64,000 bases of DNA. It comes from Vibrio sp. LaRot3 (lineage in GTDB: Bacteria; Pseudomonadota; Gammaproteobacteria; Enterobacterales; Vibrionaceae). The notes beneath the pieces are model-generated. The model was not told where the DNA came from. It was given only the letters and a program-made list of their open reading frames with translations, and did not search any database. The position numbers and the translations under genes are program-made. Of the stretch, positions 8,114 through 18,000 are shown piece after piece. The stretch covers positions 930,001 to 994,000 of the forward strand of contig NZ_JAPPTI010000001.1 of the NCBI RefSeq assembly GCF_027587025.1, read 5' to 3'. Numbering within the stretch: the stretch's first letter is position 1; each line of letters starts with the position of its first letter.

Positions 8114-9259
8114 ATGATAAAGACGAAAAATAATATCTTAAAACGGTTGGCAAACGCTGCTTCAAATACATCGTTAAGTTCCAAGCGCACGTTGCACATC
8201 CATGTTGTGCAACACTTAAAGCCCGGTGGCATAGAGTCTTTAGTATTGGAAATACTCCACCACAAAAAACACAACCAGCAAATATTAATTGTCAGCCTTG
8301 AGGGAGACAGACTTTCAGCGATCGCCCACTGGCCAAAATTAGAGCCGTTCAAGCATCAATTGCTGTTTCTCAATAAACCGCAAGGTCTCAGCTACCAGTG
8401 CTATCGTACGCTTAATAAACTATTTGAAATTGTTAAGCCTGATGTCGTGCACACACACCATATTGGCCCACTAATTTATGCAGGAATTGCCGCCAAAAAC
8501 GCCCATGTAGCGTGCCGAATTCACACTGAACACGATGCATGGCACCTCACTCAGCCAAAACGTGCCTTCGTTCAACGCGTAGCACTTAAACTGGCGAAGC
8601 CATTTTTGGTCGCGGATGCTCAGCTAGTAAAACAGAAGCTCGACGAGCGATTCGATTATCCTAAAACCCGCGTGATTAAAAACGGCATCGATTGTGATCG
8701 TTTCAAGCCCGCTTCTCAATCACTGGCGCGACAACAACTTGGACTACCATTAGAGCCGGTTATCATTGGCAGCGCCGGACGGCTTGAGCATGTCAAAGGT
8801 CATGATGTGCTTATACAAGCGCTAACGATGTTGCCAAAACACTATCATCTTGCGATTGCAGGCTCTGGCAGCCAAGCACACACCCTTAAAGATCTCGCAG
8901 CTCAATGTGGCGTTTCTGAGCGGATAATTTGGCTAGGTCAAGTGGACAATATGCCAAGGTTTTATCAATCTCTCGACCTATTTTGCCTCCCTTCTCGCTG
9001 CGAAGGATTTCCACTCGCCACGTTAGAAGCTCAGGCATGTAACATTAAAGCACTGGCCTCAGATGTAGGTGCGAGTAACGAAACTCTCTGCCCACATACC
9101 GGGATGAGCTTTGCACCTGATAACCCTATCCGTTTGGCAGCTGCAATCTTAAAACAACTCTCCGCTAACACGGTGGTTCAGCCGCGAACCTTTGTACTTG
9201 AGCACAACAACATCACCAAAATGATATCCGATTATCAATCGATTCAGATGGAGGCATAG
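8114..9259 (+). CDS. sypP: SypP-like glycosyltransferase family 4
   Basis: A GT4 glycosyltransferase of 381 residues. ATG at 8114 is preferred to a GTG at 8105 because AGGTGAG (8103-8109) is then correctly spaced. N-terminal HVVQHLKPGGIESLVLEIL is the acceptor-domain sliding loop. The donor domain shows KNGIDCDRFKP, GSAGRLEHVKGHDVLIQAL, IAGSGSQ, and LPSRCEGFPLATLEAQAC, with both catalytic-site glutamates. It opens the third syp transcription unit in the window (sypPQR) behind its own SypG box and sigma-54 promoter. It is likely a repeat-unit sugar transferase. Confidence 0.87.
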   Translation: MIKTKNNILKRLANAASNTSLSSKRTLHIHVVQHLKPGGIESLVLEILHHKKHNQQILIVSLEGDRLSAIAHWPKLEPFKHQLLFLNKPQGLSYQCYRTLNKLFEIVKPDVVHTHHIGPLIYAGIAAKNAHVACRIHTEHDAWHLTQPKRAFVQRVALKLAKPFLVADAQLVKQKLDERFDYPKTRVIKNGIDCDRFKPASQSLARQQLGLPLEPVIIGSAGRLEHVKGHDVLIQALTMLPKHYHLAIAGSGSQAHTLKDLAAQCGVSERIIWLGQVDNMPRFYQSLDLFCLPSRCEGFPLATLEAQACNIKALASDVGASNETLCPHTGMSFAPDNPIRLAAAILKQLSANTVVQPRTFVLEHNNITKMISDYQSIQMEA

Positions 9260-9262
9260 GCA

Positions 9263-10450
9263 ATGAATCAAATCGTATTACAAGCCTTGTTTGGACTATC
9301 GGTGATGCTCATCATTTATCACCATTTTGGTTATCCGCTTTTACTTCGTTGGCTCGCTTCAAGGAGAAAAGAACATCACCACTCTGAAGTTCGTGGCTAT
9401 CAAAACAATAAAACCGATCGACAACGTCGTTCGGTAACGATCATCGTGCCAGCCTACAATGAGCAGCGCTGGATAGCCGATAAAATTCGTAACTTAGCGG
9501 CGCTTGATTACCCTAGCAGCCATTATAAGGTCATAATCGCTTGTGATGGGTGCACTGATGATACCGTCGACATCGCCCAACAAACGATTCAAGAAGCAAT
9601 ATGTAGCGATACCCATTTTGAAATTCTGGCCTACGAGAAAAACCGAGGCAAAGTAGCTCTGATCAACCATCTAATGCCTACAATTAGCTCAGATATTACG
9701 GTGTTTAGCGATGTGTCTTCTCTTGTAGCGGTCGACGCTCTAGTGCTTGCGGATAAACACTTTCAAACCTACCTAGTAGGTGTAGTAAACAGTCAATATT
9801 GTTTAATGACAGCCGGAAGTGATGGGGAAGATAAATACTGGCGTTATCAAGCCAAAAACCAACTGGGTGAGTCTGAGCTTGGTGCAAATATTGGCGCACA
9901 TGGTGCTCTATTCGCTTTTCGTACTCATCTTTTTGAAAACCTACCGCAAGACATCATTAACGACGATTTTGTCCTGCCTATGCAGATCATTCGTAAAGGC
10001 TATATTGCCGTTTATGAACCTATGATGGTCGCAATTGAGCAAGAACCCACACAACTGCACAAAGATATTCAACGCCGGTTACGAATCTCAGCCGGCAACA
10101 TGCAGCAAGCTATTCACTTAGCCGATTTGTTTTTACCCAAATATCGCGGCGTCGCATTCGCTTTTGCCTCAGGAAAAGGGTTAAGGCTAGCAACCCCTTA
10201 TCTTATGATCATTAGCCTAGTTTGTAGCCTGTTGCTTAGCAGTAACCCGTGGTTCTTGGCGGCATTTATTGCACAAATTACGCTCTACCTGATTGCGCTG
10301 ATTGGTCACCTTTTACCTAATATATTCAAACACAAGCTTTGCCGCCTTCTAACCTATTTAGTCGTCGGCCATTTTGTCAATCTGGTCGGGGGCCTGCGCT
10401 ATCTCTTCGGTTTAGAAACTGGCCATTGGAATAAAATTAACAACAATTAG
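9263..10450 (+). CDS. sypQ: SypQ-like glycosyltransferase family 2, membrane-anchored
   Basis: A 395-residue processive-type GT2 (GT-A fold). An N-terminal membrane helix (residues about 5 to 27) precedes the catalytic domain beginning SVTIIVPAYNEQRWI, followed by IIACDGCTDDTVD (donor-binding aspartates) and FSDVSSLV at the usual DxD-like position, where the second Asp is Ser. The QRRLRISAGNMQQ segment corresponds to the Q-x-x-R-W region of cellulose/hyaluronan-synthase relatives, with I in place of W. Three hydrophobic segments follow at the C-terminus. GGAGG precedes the ATG. The three-base gap from sypP indicates co-transcription. Confidence 0.85.
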   Translation: MNQIVLQALFGLSVMLIIYHHFGYPLLLRWLASRRKEHHHSEVRGYQNNKTDRQRRSVTIIVPAYNEQRWIADKIRNLAALDYPSSHYKVIIACDGCTDDTVDIAQQTIQEAICSDTHFEILAYEKNRGKVALINHLMPTISSDITVFSDVSSLVAVDALVLADKHFQTYLVGVVNSQYCLMTAGSDGEDKYWRYQAKNQLGESELGANIGAHGALFAFRTHLFENLPQDIINDDFVLPMQIIRKGYIAVYEPMMVAIEQEPTQLHKDIQRRLRISAGNMQQAIHLADLFLPKYRGVAFAFASGKGLRLATPYLMIISLVCSLLLSSNPWFLAAFIAQITLYLIALIGHLLPNIFKHKLCRLLTYLVVGHFVNLVGGLRYLFGLETGHWNKINNN

Positions 10451-10459
10451 GACGTGATT

Positions 10460-11113
10460 ATGCTTTCAACCTTCGCTATTCATACCACAGCGCCACCTAC
10501 CACATGGGTGGCCAAACGACTGTTTGATCTTTTGGGATCTGTTGCAGCATTAGTTTTGCTCGCACCAATAATGCCCCTCATCGCCATCGCGATAAAAACA
10601 ACCTCTAAAGGCCCTGTGTTTTATCGCCAGCAACGAGTTGGTAAGTCGACGCCTGATAAAATGGAGTTTTTCGATATCATTAAGTTTCGCACCATGTATC
10701 AAGATGCGGAAGCACGATCTGGCGCGGTTTGGGCGTCCAGCAACGACCCTAGAATTACCCCTGTCGGCCGATTTTTAAGAAAAACCCGTCTAGATGAGAT
10801 ACCTCAACTGCTTAACGTGCTCAAAGGTGAAATGTCATTAATTGGTCCACGCCCAGAGAGACCAAGCTTTTACAACAAACTTGAGACAGCTATCCCCTAT
10901 TTTGCGGATCGTACTTATGGCGTGATGCCGGGAATCACCGGCCTCGCGCAAGTCAAGCAAGGTTACGATACCTGCATTGATGATGTAAGAAGAAAAGTAG
11001 GCTTTGACCACAGCTACGCACTCGCCCTGCGCTCAACTAAGTCTTGGCTAATGATGGATGCGAGCATCATTGTGATGACTTTAGTGGTGATGTTTAATGG
11101 CCGAGGGCAATAA
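10460..11113 (+). CDS. sypR: SypR-like initiating sugar-phosphate transferase (WcaJ/PglC family)
   Basis: A 217-residue polyprenyl-phosphate hexose-1-phosphate transferase (bacterial sugar transferase family). It should load the first sugar of the Syp repeat onto undecaprenyl phosphate at the inner membrane. One re-entrant/transmembrane helix lies at about residues 17 to 43, then the catalytic core: FYRQQRVGK, FRTMYQDAE, TRLDEIPQLLNVL (catalytic Asp-Glu pair) and GPRPERP. It is short, so it has only the core domain and no N-terminal WbaP-type four-helix region. ATG at 10460 is preferred to GTG at 10454 because AGGA (10449-10452) is 7 nt upstream of it. It is the last gene of the syp cluster. 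Confidence 0.9.
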   Translation: MLSTFAIHTTAPPTTWVAKRLFDLLGSVAALVLLAPIMPLIAIAIKTTSKGPVFYRQQRVGKSTPDKMEFFDIIKFRTMYQDAEARSGAVWASSNDPRITPVGRFLRKTRLDEIPQLLNVLKGEMSLIGPRPERPSFYNKLETAIPYFADRTYGVMPGITGLAQVKQGYDTCIDDVRRKVGFDHSYALALRSTKSWLMMDASIIVMTLVVMFNGRGQ

Positions 11114-11134
11114 CCCTACTCAAGGTATTGTCAT

Positions 11135-11156
11135 GTGTGCGTGATCGTACGCACAC
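11135..11156 (+). terminator. Hairpin after sypR
   Basis: GTGTGCGT (11135-11142) pairs with ACGCACAC (11149-11156) around a 6-nt loop, 22 nt after the sypR stop. No T-run follows, so it is not a classical intrinsic terminator; it may stabilise the mRNA 3' end or act in factor-dependent termination. Confidence 0.35.
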
Positions 11157-11234
11157 TCTGATCATCATCTCGAATAAAAAACCAACAATCAGCACATATG
11201 TGCGCCAAACGATTCAAATTACGAGAATTTACGC

Positions 11235-11263
11235 TTGCACCACTGGGCCTCTGTGGGTAATAT
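11235..11263 (+). promoter_or_regulatory. Candidate promoter for the tRNA-Val pair
   Basis: TTGCAC (11235-11240), 17-nt spacer, TAATAT (11258-11263), 20 nt before the first tRNA. Spacing is ideal but both hexamers match the consensus only partly. Confidence 0.4.
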
Positions 11264-11282
11264 CCATCTCGTTCTTAGGAAT

Positions 11283-11359
11283 GGGTCCGTAGCTCAGTTG
11301 GTTAGAGTACTACCTTGACATGGTAGGGGTCGGCGATTCGAGTTCGCCCGGACCCACCA
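11283..11359 (+). tRNA. tRNA-Val (anticodon GAC)
   Basis: A 77-nt cloverleaf including an encoded 3' CCA. Acceptor stem GGGTCCG/CGGACCC, D-arm GCTC...GAGT with one G-U pair, anticodon stem CTACC/GGTAG around loop TTGACAT (anticodon GAC), and T-arm GGCGA/TCGCC around TTCGAGT. GAC reads the valine codons GUC/GUU. Confidence 0.95.
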
Positions 11360-11406
11360 CTCCTAAAAGCGTTTTTATTCAGTTAGAAATGCAGTGAACA
11401 AAATTT

Positions 11407-11483
11407 GGGTCCGTAGCTCAGTTGGTTAGAGTACTACCTTGACATGGTAGGGGTCGGCGATTCGAGTTCGCCCGGACCCACCA
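11407..11483 (+). tRNA. tRNA-Val (anticodon GAC), second copy
   Basis: Identical over all 77 nt to the copy at 11283, 47 nt downstream, with encoded CCA and anticodon GAC. It is probably co-transcribed with the first copy and ends at the terminator at 11491. Confidence 0.95.
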
Positions 11484-11490
11484 AATTTTG

Positions 11491-11521
11491 AAAAAGCCCA
11501 CTAGGAATAGTGGGCTTTTTT
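11491..11521 (+). terminator. Intrinsic terminator of the tRNA-Val operon
   Basis: GCCCACTA pairs with TAGTGGGC around GGAA, flanked by AAAAA and followed by TTTTTT. It lies 8 nt after the second tRNA. Confidence 0.9.
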
Positions 11522-11930
11522 GTATCTATTCTCCTGCCCTACCCAGCAAAACATCTTCTTAAAAATGAAAACGACTCTAAAGGCGTTAAGGAGTTTGCTA
11601 CTTAGCTAACTAATTCATTGCATTAAAAATGCCATAATTTTATCTTTACGACGCCTTTGTTAAGCTGGCTTACCACTCGTTCTACCTTTTCCTTTTCGCT
11701 CGCTGTTGTTAATGCTTTTTGTTAGCGAACTCTTCTTGTCGTTATGCTTGATTTTTCACTACTTCATAAGCATTCGTCACCGCGTTGTGATACTCAGTAT
11801 CTCGCTTATTCATCATCACAAATTCATTCTTTAATGGCTGCTTTTATTAAAATCATCGAAGCGAACATTTACTTTCACTCATTCTCTGCTTTTATTATTT
11901 AAGTAACTGACAATAAAAGGAATCAAGCCG
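11522..11930. other. Intergenic region, 409 bp
   Basis: AT-rich, with no credible gene or RNA. It should hold the promoter of the binding-protein gene at 11931, whose ribosome site is AAAGGA near 11916. A 6-bp inverted repeat (TTCGCT...AGCGAA around 11695-11730) is too weak to call. Confidence 0.5.
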
Positions 11931-12926
11931 ATGAGGATGCCCATTTCAACGCTCTCAGCTGCTCTGCTCGCAAGCCTTTCATTTCCATCTCTCGCAGAAG
12001 AATGTGGGGAGTTCACCATCGCTGATATGAACTGGAACACTGCAAGCCTGATGGCCCACGTGGATCAATTTATTTTAAACGAAGGGCTTGGTTGCAGCGC
12101 TGAACTGCTGCCAGGCGATACGGTGCCAACAGGTACGTCAATGATTGAAAAAGGTGAGCCTGACATCGCCCCAGAAATGTGGACCAACGGCATTAAAGCC
12201 GCATTAGATAAAGGCATCGCTGACAAACGCTTGCGCCTAGCAGGTAAGGCATTCTTAGATGGCGGAGAAGAAGGCTTTTGGGTGCCAGACTATTTGGTTG
12301 AGCAATACCCTGAAATGACAACCATCGAAGGCGTCATTAAACATGCCAGCGTGTTTGAACACCCAGAAGACGATGAAAAGTTCGCATTTTATAGCTGCCC
12401 CGCCGGTTGGACATGCCAAATAACCTCTGGTCATCTATTTGATGCTCTCGGCCTAAAAGAGCATAACTTCGAGATGATCGACCCTGGCTCTGGCGCGGCC
12501 TTAGCTGCAACGATTGCTAAAGCATACGACCGTAAGAAGGCATGGTTTGGCTATTATTGGTCACCAACCTCTGTATTGGGCAAATATTCTATGGTCAAAG
12601 TGGATTTTGGTAGTGGTACGGATATCGAGGAATTTCGAAACTGTACCACTCAACCGGAGTGCCCTAGCCCTAAAGTAACCATGTACCCTTCTGCCCCAGT
12701 TTATACGCTGACTACCGAAGAGTTTGCTGTCGCTGAACCTATTGCGTTTGCCTACTTTGAGCAGCGCGGGTATACCAACCAAATAATGAGTGAACTATTG
12801 GCGTGGATGGAAGACAACCAAGCTGATGCTGAAGAAGCCATGTACTACTTTTTTGAAACCTATCCTGATGTTTGGAAGCGTTGGATATCAACCGATGTGG
12901 CTCAAAAAGTAGAACAATCGCTTTAA
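11931..12926 (+). CDS. Glycine betaine/quaternary-amine ABC substrate-binding protein (OpuAC family)
   Basis: A 331-residue periplasmic binding protein. Signal peptide residues 1 to 22 (cleavage after FPSLA). The mature part begins ECGEFTIADMNW and contains typical OpuAC features: NEGLGCSAELLPGDTVPTGTSMIEKGEPDIAPEMW and a Trp/Tyr-rich binding region (AWFGYYWSPTSVLGKY). Paired cysteines (SCPAGWTC, NCTTQPEC) suggest disulfides. The family binds glycine betaine, proline betaine or choline for an inner-membrane ABC importer. No permease or ATPase gene adjoins it, so it is an orphan. A ProV-type ATPase begins at 63941 but is too far away to be an operon partner. Ligand uncertain. Confidence 0.85.
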   Translation: MRMPISTLSAALLASLSFPSLAEECGEFTIADMNWNTASLMAHVDQFILNEGLGCSAELLPGDTVPTGTSMIEKGEPDIAPEMWTNGIKAALDKGIADKRLRLAGKAFLDGGEEGFWVPDYLVEQYPEMTTIEGVIKHASVFEHPEDDEKFAFYSCPAGWTCQITSGHLFDALGLKEHNFEMIDPGSGAALAATIAKAYDRKKAWFGYYWSPTSVLGKYSMVKVDFGSGTDIEEFRNCTTQPECPSPKVTMYPSAPVYTLTTEEFAVAEPIAFAYFEQRGYTNQIMSELLAWMEDNQADAEEAMYYFFETYPDVWKRWISTDVAQKVEQSL

Positions 12927-12953
12927 TTGTTTGCCTAAGCACTTTCATAATAA

Positions 12954-12989
12954 AAACAGCCCGATTGATAGCATGCAATCGGGCTGTTT
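12954..12989 (+). terminator. Intrinsic terminator after the binding-protein gene
   Basis: A 14-bp stem (AAACAGCCCGATTG / CAATCGGGCTGTTT) with an 8-nt loop, 28 nt after the stop. The A-rich 5' side and T-rich 3' side let it also serve the convergent gene ending at 13049. Confidence 0.85.
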
Positions 12990-13048
12990 ATTAGCACTGT
13001 ATAAAGTTTATTGAATCACTGTTCTTGTAGTGACTCTATATTTAGTAA

Positions 13049-14554
13049 CTATGCTTTTTGATCAGTGTATTCCACTTGTTGATCTTCTGCGTGTTCGTCA
13101 CCTTTGGCAATTAGGTTCGAAATCACTTTAGATAGCATCAAAGTGACGATCGCAGCTACCACAGCCATCATCGCCAAATTGTAGAAGTAGCTACCATAAA
13201 CGTTCTGTACCACTTCAGTTGTAAGCTCAATATCTTTTGGTAATGCAATTTTGGTCGAAATCACTGCTGCCAAGATACCACTTAAAGACAGCGTGATTGA
13301 ACGTAAACCAATGGCAAACGCCGACAGGTACTTTGGTACCATCTTGAAGATGAAGCCCACCGCTAGTGCGCCGACGATTAACTCACCTGCTGCTTGGAAG
13401 AAGTGTGTCCAGAAGATCCAATCTGCTGCAACTTTACCGTTCTCATCAATGCTTGAAGTAGAAAGACCAAGAATCGCAAACGCAATCGCACTCGCAATAA
13501 ACGCCGCAGCGAATTTTGAAGGAATGCTGATCTCAATACCTTTCTTATCCAACCAACCGTAAATCATCATAGTTGGCGCACCAAGTAAGAACACCCACAA
13601 TGGGTTGAACGCAGCATTAGACTCAGGCTTGATTGGAATAATGCCAAACAAATTGTCATCCATCATGTTGATCGCGTACATGTTCATTGAAGTCAGCATT
13701 TGACCGTAATAGAAGTAGTAACAAATCAAGATGACTAGCATCACTAATACGGCAAGCATTCTGTAGCGGAAGTATGGAGCAGCCTTTTTGATTTCAAAAC
13801 AAAAGTAAATCAGTGCCATTGCACCCAGTGCGTAAAGAATGTTTTTACCCATATCCAAGTTAGAGAACATGAAGTAAACCACGCCTAGCATCGCTAAAGA
13901 TCCTACGATAAAAATCGCCCAATGCTGCATTGGCACAGGTCGTTTATCAATATCGTTACCCACTTCAACTAACTGCTTGCGGAACAAGAAGAACAAGACA
14001 AGTGTTAATGAGATAGAAATACACGAAATAAAGAAGTTTCCGTTGTATGAAATGTACACCAAGATGAATGGGAAGATGTACTTAGCAATGAAAGAGCCAA
14101 GGTTGTTAATTGAGTAGTTAAACGTTAAACCTTGTTGGAAAGCTTCATTAGTTTCATTTTTAAATGAGTTACCCAACAGTACCGTTGGGCTAGTTGAAGA
14201 CAAACCACGAGCATAACCGATTAAGGCAATGGCGAATATACTCATACCGACGTTATAAGTGGATGCTGCGCTTCCCAAAAGACCAAAGCCTAACGTATAG
14301 ATTGCGTAGCCAATGTACACTGCGCGAAATGAACCGATGTAACGGTCAGCCGCCCAACCACCAACAGCCGAGAACACCGGACCAACCGCACCAAATGCAC
14401 CCAGCATCATGATGGTATCAGCTTCACTGTAGTTTAGCTCTTGAAGAAAGTATTTAGTTAGTAGTACGTAAGTACCATAAAACGCGGCGCCCCATAAAAA
14501 TTGGCGAAGGATGAGTATTCGCGCAACAAACGGGATTCTTATTGTTTTTTCCAT
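13049..14554 (-). CDS. POT/PTR-like MFS transporter (probable peptide:proton symporter)
   Basis: A 501-residue polytopic protein with 12 to 14 predicted membrane helices. The GGWAADRYIG loop after helix 2 matches the G-G-x-x-A-D-x3-G MFS/POT signature, and overall length and helix layout are those of proton-dependent oligopeptide transporters. The ExxERFxYY motif of classical POT helix 1 is absent: the equivalent region reads LRQFLWGAAFYGTYVLLTKYF. The substrate may therefore differ from ordinary di/tripeptides. It is monocistronic and converges on the binding-protein gene. The C-terminal tail is acidic and polar. Confidence 0.7.
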   Translation of the reverse strand: MEKTIRIPFVARILILRQFLWGAAFYGTYVLLTKYFLQELNYSEADTIMMLGAFGAVGPVFSAVGGWAADRYIGSFRAVYIGYAIYTLGFGLLGSAASTYNVGMSIFAIALIGYARGLSSTSPTVLLGNSFKNETNEAFQQGLTFNYSINNLGSFIAKYIFPFILVYISYNGNFFISCISISLTLVLFFLFRKQLVEVGNDIDKRPVPMQHWAIFIVGSLAMLGVVYFMFSNLDMGKNILYALGAMALIYFCFEIKKAAPYFRYRMLAVLVMLVILICYYFYYGQMLTSMNMYAINMMDDNLFGIIPIKPESNAAFNPLWVFLLGAPTMMIYGWLDKKGIEISIPSKFAAAFIASAIAFAILGLSTSSIDENGKVAADWIFWTHFFQAAGELIVGALAVGFIFKMVPKYLSAFAIGLRSITLSLSGILAAVISTKIALPKDIELTTEVVQNVYGSYFYNLAMMAVVAAIVTLMLSKVISNLIAKGDEHAEDQQVEYTDQKA

Positions 14555-14984
14555 AACATTATCCAGAAATACTTGGATGCTGTAGGGATTGCTTCAGTTT
14601 CGAAAGCTAATGTCCGACAAACGTTAGGATAAAGCAGTCAGTGCACGACGGAGGTTGATTGTAAATTGCGAATATAAAGCGATTTTATCTGTGCCGCGCG
14701 CGATGAGTTGGCGTTTCCTTGGCAATTATCTGAACGCTAGTTATCTAAGTGAAATATATGTCTCCCTACCCCTAACTAGCTTAGTGTAAAACTTCATTAC
14801 ACCTTGCAACCAAGGCATTAAGAACTATTAACAATCAAATAAGTAGCATTTTGTAACAATTACAAGAGCTGGTGCACAAATTTACTTGGATCACATTATT
14901 ATGCAAACAATATCCTAAGAGTATTCACATAAATCCGTTACAACAACGACACAAAACAAACATTGTTATGTATTTTGAGTGCGT
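14555..14984. other. Intergenic region, about 430 bp
   Basis: Lies between the start of the MFS gene (- strand) and the terminator of the adhesin gene. It should contain the MFS gene promoter. I see no RNA gene, repeat or convincing small reading frame. Confidence 0.5.
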
Positions 14985-15014
14985 AAAAAAACAAAGCCCG
15001 CTTAAGCGGGCTTT
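14985..15014 (-). terminator. Intrinsic terminator of the giant adhesin gene
   Basis: A perfect 11-bp inverted repeat (AAAGCCCGCTT / AAGCGGGCTTT, 14993-15014) followed on the - strand by a T-rich run (complement of the A-run 14985-14991). It lies 25 nt past the adhesin stop. Confidence 0.9.
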
Positions 15015-15039
15015 GGATTAGACTTGTTGAATGTTTAAG

Positions 15040-18000
15040 CTACATTTCTTGCGGTTTAATGATCTCATTAAGCAGAGAAGTTAGCTCATTTCCGGTGATT
15101 GATGGGCCACCGCTGCCGTCGATACCATCAATTTGGTCAACCAAATCATCAATCTTAATTGATTGTGTTTGGCCGTTGCCGCGGTCAATCGTGAGCTGAA
15201 TGTTATTGTCATCCACTATTGTTGCAGAAATATCGTCAAGTAGTTGCTCCATGGTTTCATTTGGTTGTAATAGATCAGAGATATCAATCTTGTCTTCGCT
15301 GACAGTGAAGTCTGTAATCACATCTAAACCACCATCAAGATCGCCATCTAACCAGACAAAGGTATCGCTGCCCTCACCACCCGACAGTATGTCGTTACCT
15401 TGGCCACCAATCAGGATATCGTCACCCGCACCACCGAATAGGAAGTCATCGCCTAAACCACCATCTAAGATATCATCACCTTGATGGCCCATTAGGATGT
15501 CATCGTTATCCGTACCTACGATGTGATCATCACCCGTCGAACCGTTCATGTTGTACGAATCGGCTTTGACACTACCATCAGCACTGACGCTAAGGCTAAC
15601 AACATGTTGTGACTCTTCACCCATAGCATCGGTGACTGAGTAAAGCACTTCGTAACCGATGGCTTCATTAGCCGCTATTGGATCTGCGCTTGGATCTGGT
15701 TGGAAGAAATACGAACCATCTTCACGGATACGTAAATCACCATGTTCGGTGTCAATGACCAACTCACCATTATCAAGCGATGCGTCAATCGCAGGGCGTG
15801 TGACCGTGCCATCTGCATCTACTTTTTGTAGCACTTCAAGCTTACTAGGGTCTAACACCACTGCGACTGCATCAAGGCCAGTAATCATGGCAAGCAGCGC
15901 ACCCATTTGACCGATGGTTGGGCGAAGTTTAGGCAGCTCAGACTTAATTAGAGCGTCAGGAATGAAGAGGATTTTTCCATCTGCACCCGCGACTTCTTTT
16001 AAATCATCATCTGATATGCTTCCTCGTCGGCCAACCCCGACAGACATAACATCTTTGCCATCAATGAAGGTGTCCCAAGCAGTGTTTGTCGCACTATCCC
16101 AGCCCTGATTCATGAACCCGTCGCTAAGGAAGAAGATTTGGTCATTAGTGTTAGTTAAACCTGATACAGCCGCATCTTGGTAACCATTCATCACCGCATG
16201 AACCGCTTCTTCGTAATCGGTCAAACCTCCGATTGCAAATGGACCGCGATAGCCCCCTGCTTGGATTCCCGATAATGCGCCTTGCAGAGTGCTAATTGCG
16301 TCGGTGACATTTGTCCAAGGCAACGCCGATGCTTGTTGGTCATAGTTGTCGTTAGCAGAACCATCGGTTGCATCCAACCCATTACGATGACCATGTTTTG
16401 CATCAAAGTCGATCAACTGGACTAGTACATCTTCCGAGCCTTCTTGTACCTCAACGCTTTCCAGCAGAGCGATACTGGCTTCTAATACCAGCTCCATGCG
16501 GGTTTTGTTTTGATCCGGATTGTTATTGTCCGAGCTAAATGGTCTGCTACCCATACTGCCCGATGAGTCGAGCACTATGCTCATTAAGGTTTGTGGCGTT
16601 TCACCACCTTGATCGGCGTAGATATCTTGCAGTGATGCAGCATTTTCAGTCGTGGTTTCACTATCATTGTTCGCCATTTCATTTGAAGTTGCTGTCACAT
16701 CGATGTCTAACACTGAACCTTGAGGGTGCGTAATGACCAAGTCATATTGCTGCATAGCAATACCGGAAACCGGCAGCTCCCAACCATCTGCACCGGCTTG
16801 CCCAACAGGCGCGCCTTGACCATCAGTCACTACAGCGCCAACTGGTAATCCCTCAATAATCACAGATTGAATCTGCTCACTACCGTCTGTATCTGCTGTT
16901 GTTGCCGTGATGGTAACTGGTGTATCAACATTGCCATTGCTGACCTCACTTTCACCAAACACTATCGACACATCTGGTACTTCTGCAACAGGCGTCACGG
17001 TGATGTTCAACGTATCGCTCGCACCTGTATTGGTGGTGTAAACCACTTCAGGCAATACGCCAGACCAGTGCTCTGACGGCTCAAATAGGTAATCACCATT
17101 TTCACTCAGGGTGAAAGACCCCGCACCATTAGGCAGTGAAATGGTCTCACCAAGGTTATAACTGACGCCGCCAACAGTTGCTGACGCCACATAAAGCACG
17201 TTATCTGGGTCAACATCATCGTTAAGCAGATTACCAGCGACATCGCCGCTGTCTTCATCAACAAGGTGTACATTCGACGTGGTTACCGTGGCTTGATTCT
17301 CATGCACCACAACTTCAATAGAACCGTAAGCTTCCGCTTCACTGGACGAATGGATTTCATCCGCTGTAGCGGTAATGTCAATAGTGAACTCACCATGGAA
17401 ACCAACCGGTGGCAGTATTGTCAGCTCGGTAAGATTCCAATCGGTCACATCCACTTCGCCACTGTCACCCACTGGCACACTATTCGTTCCGTCACTAATT
17501 ACCGCATCTTTTGGCAGGCCGCTGAGTAATACCGTCAGCTCTTCTGAGGTATCGAGATCGTTCAGCGAACTTTCAATATCAGACAATGGAATTTCAGTAT
17601 CTTGTTCCCCTTCGTTGTAGCCATACACTTCATATACGTGCTTGCCATCGACGATTTGTAGCTCTGATGTACGTAAATCAGTGGCATCAAGCGCAGCTTC
17701 GTCAGGTACAACAGATAGATTGCTATTACTGAGATCAACTGGCGGTTGACCATTAATGGACACGTCAATATTGAAGTTACCCGGCCCACTTTGGTTATGG
17801 TGATACACCTCGATTGGGTAGTAACCATTGACTGATGGTACGAAAGCATCGCCTTGAATTTCGCCACGATTAACGCCCCAGCGTGCTTCATCGACCACTT
17901 CACCGCCCACTTTGATTGCCATACTGTCATCGGCGCGGCCAACAAAGTCGTATGATTGCCCCGCTTCTAGATAAACTAAGCCCGTCACAAGTACTGCGGT

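Noticed and set aside
11695..11735. Inverted repeat TTCGCT...AGCGAA upstream of the binding-protein gene
   Set aside because: Only 6 bp with a loop of more than 20 nt; not distinguishable from chance.
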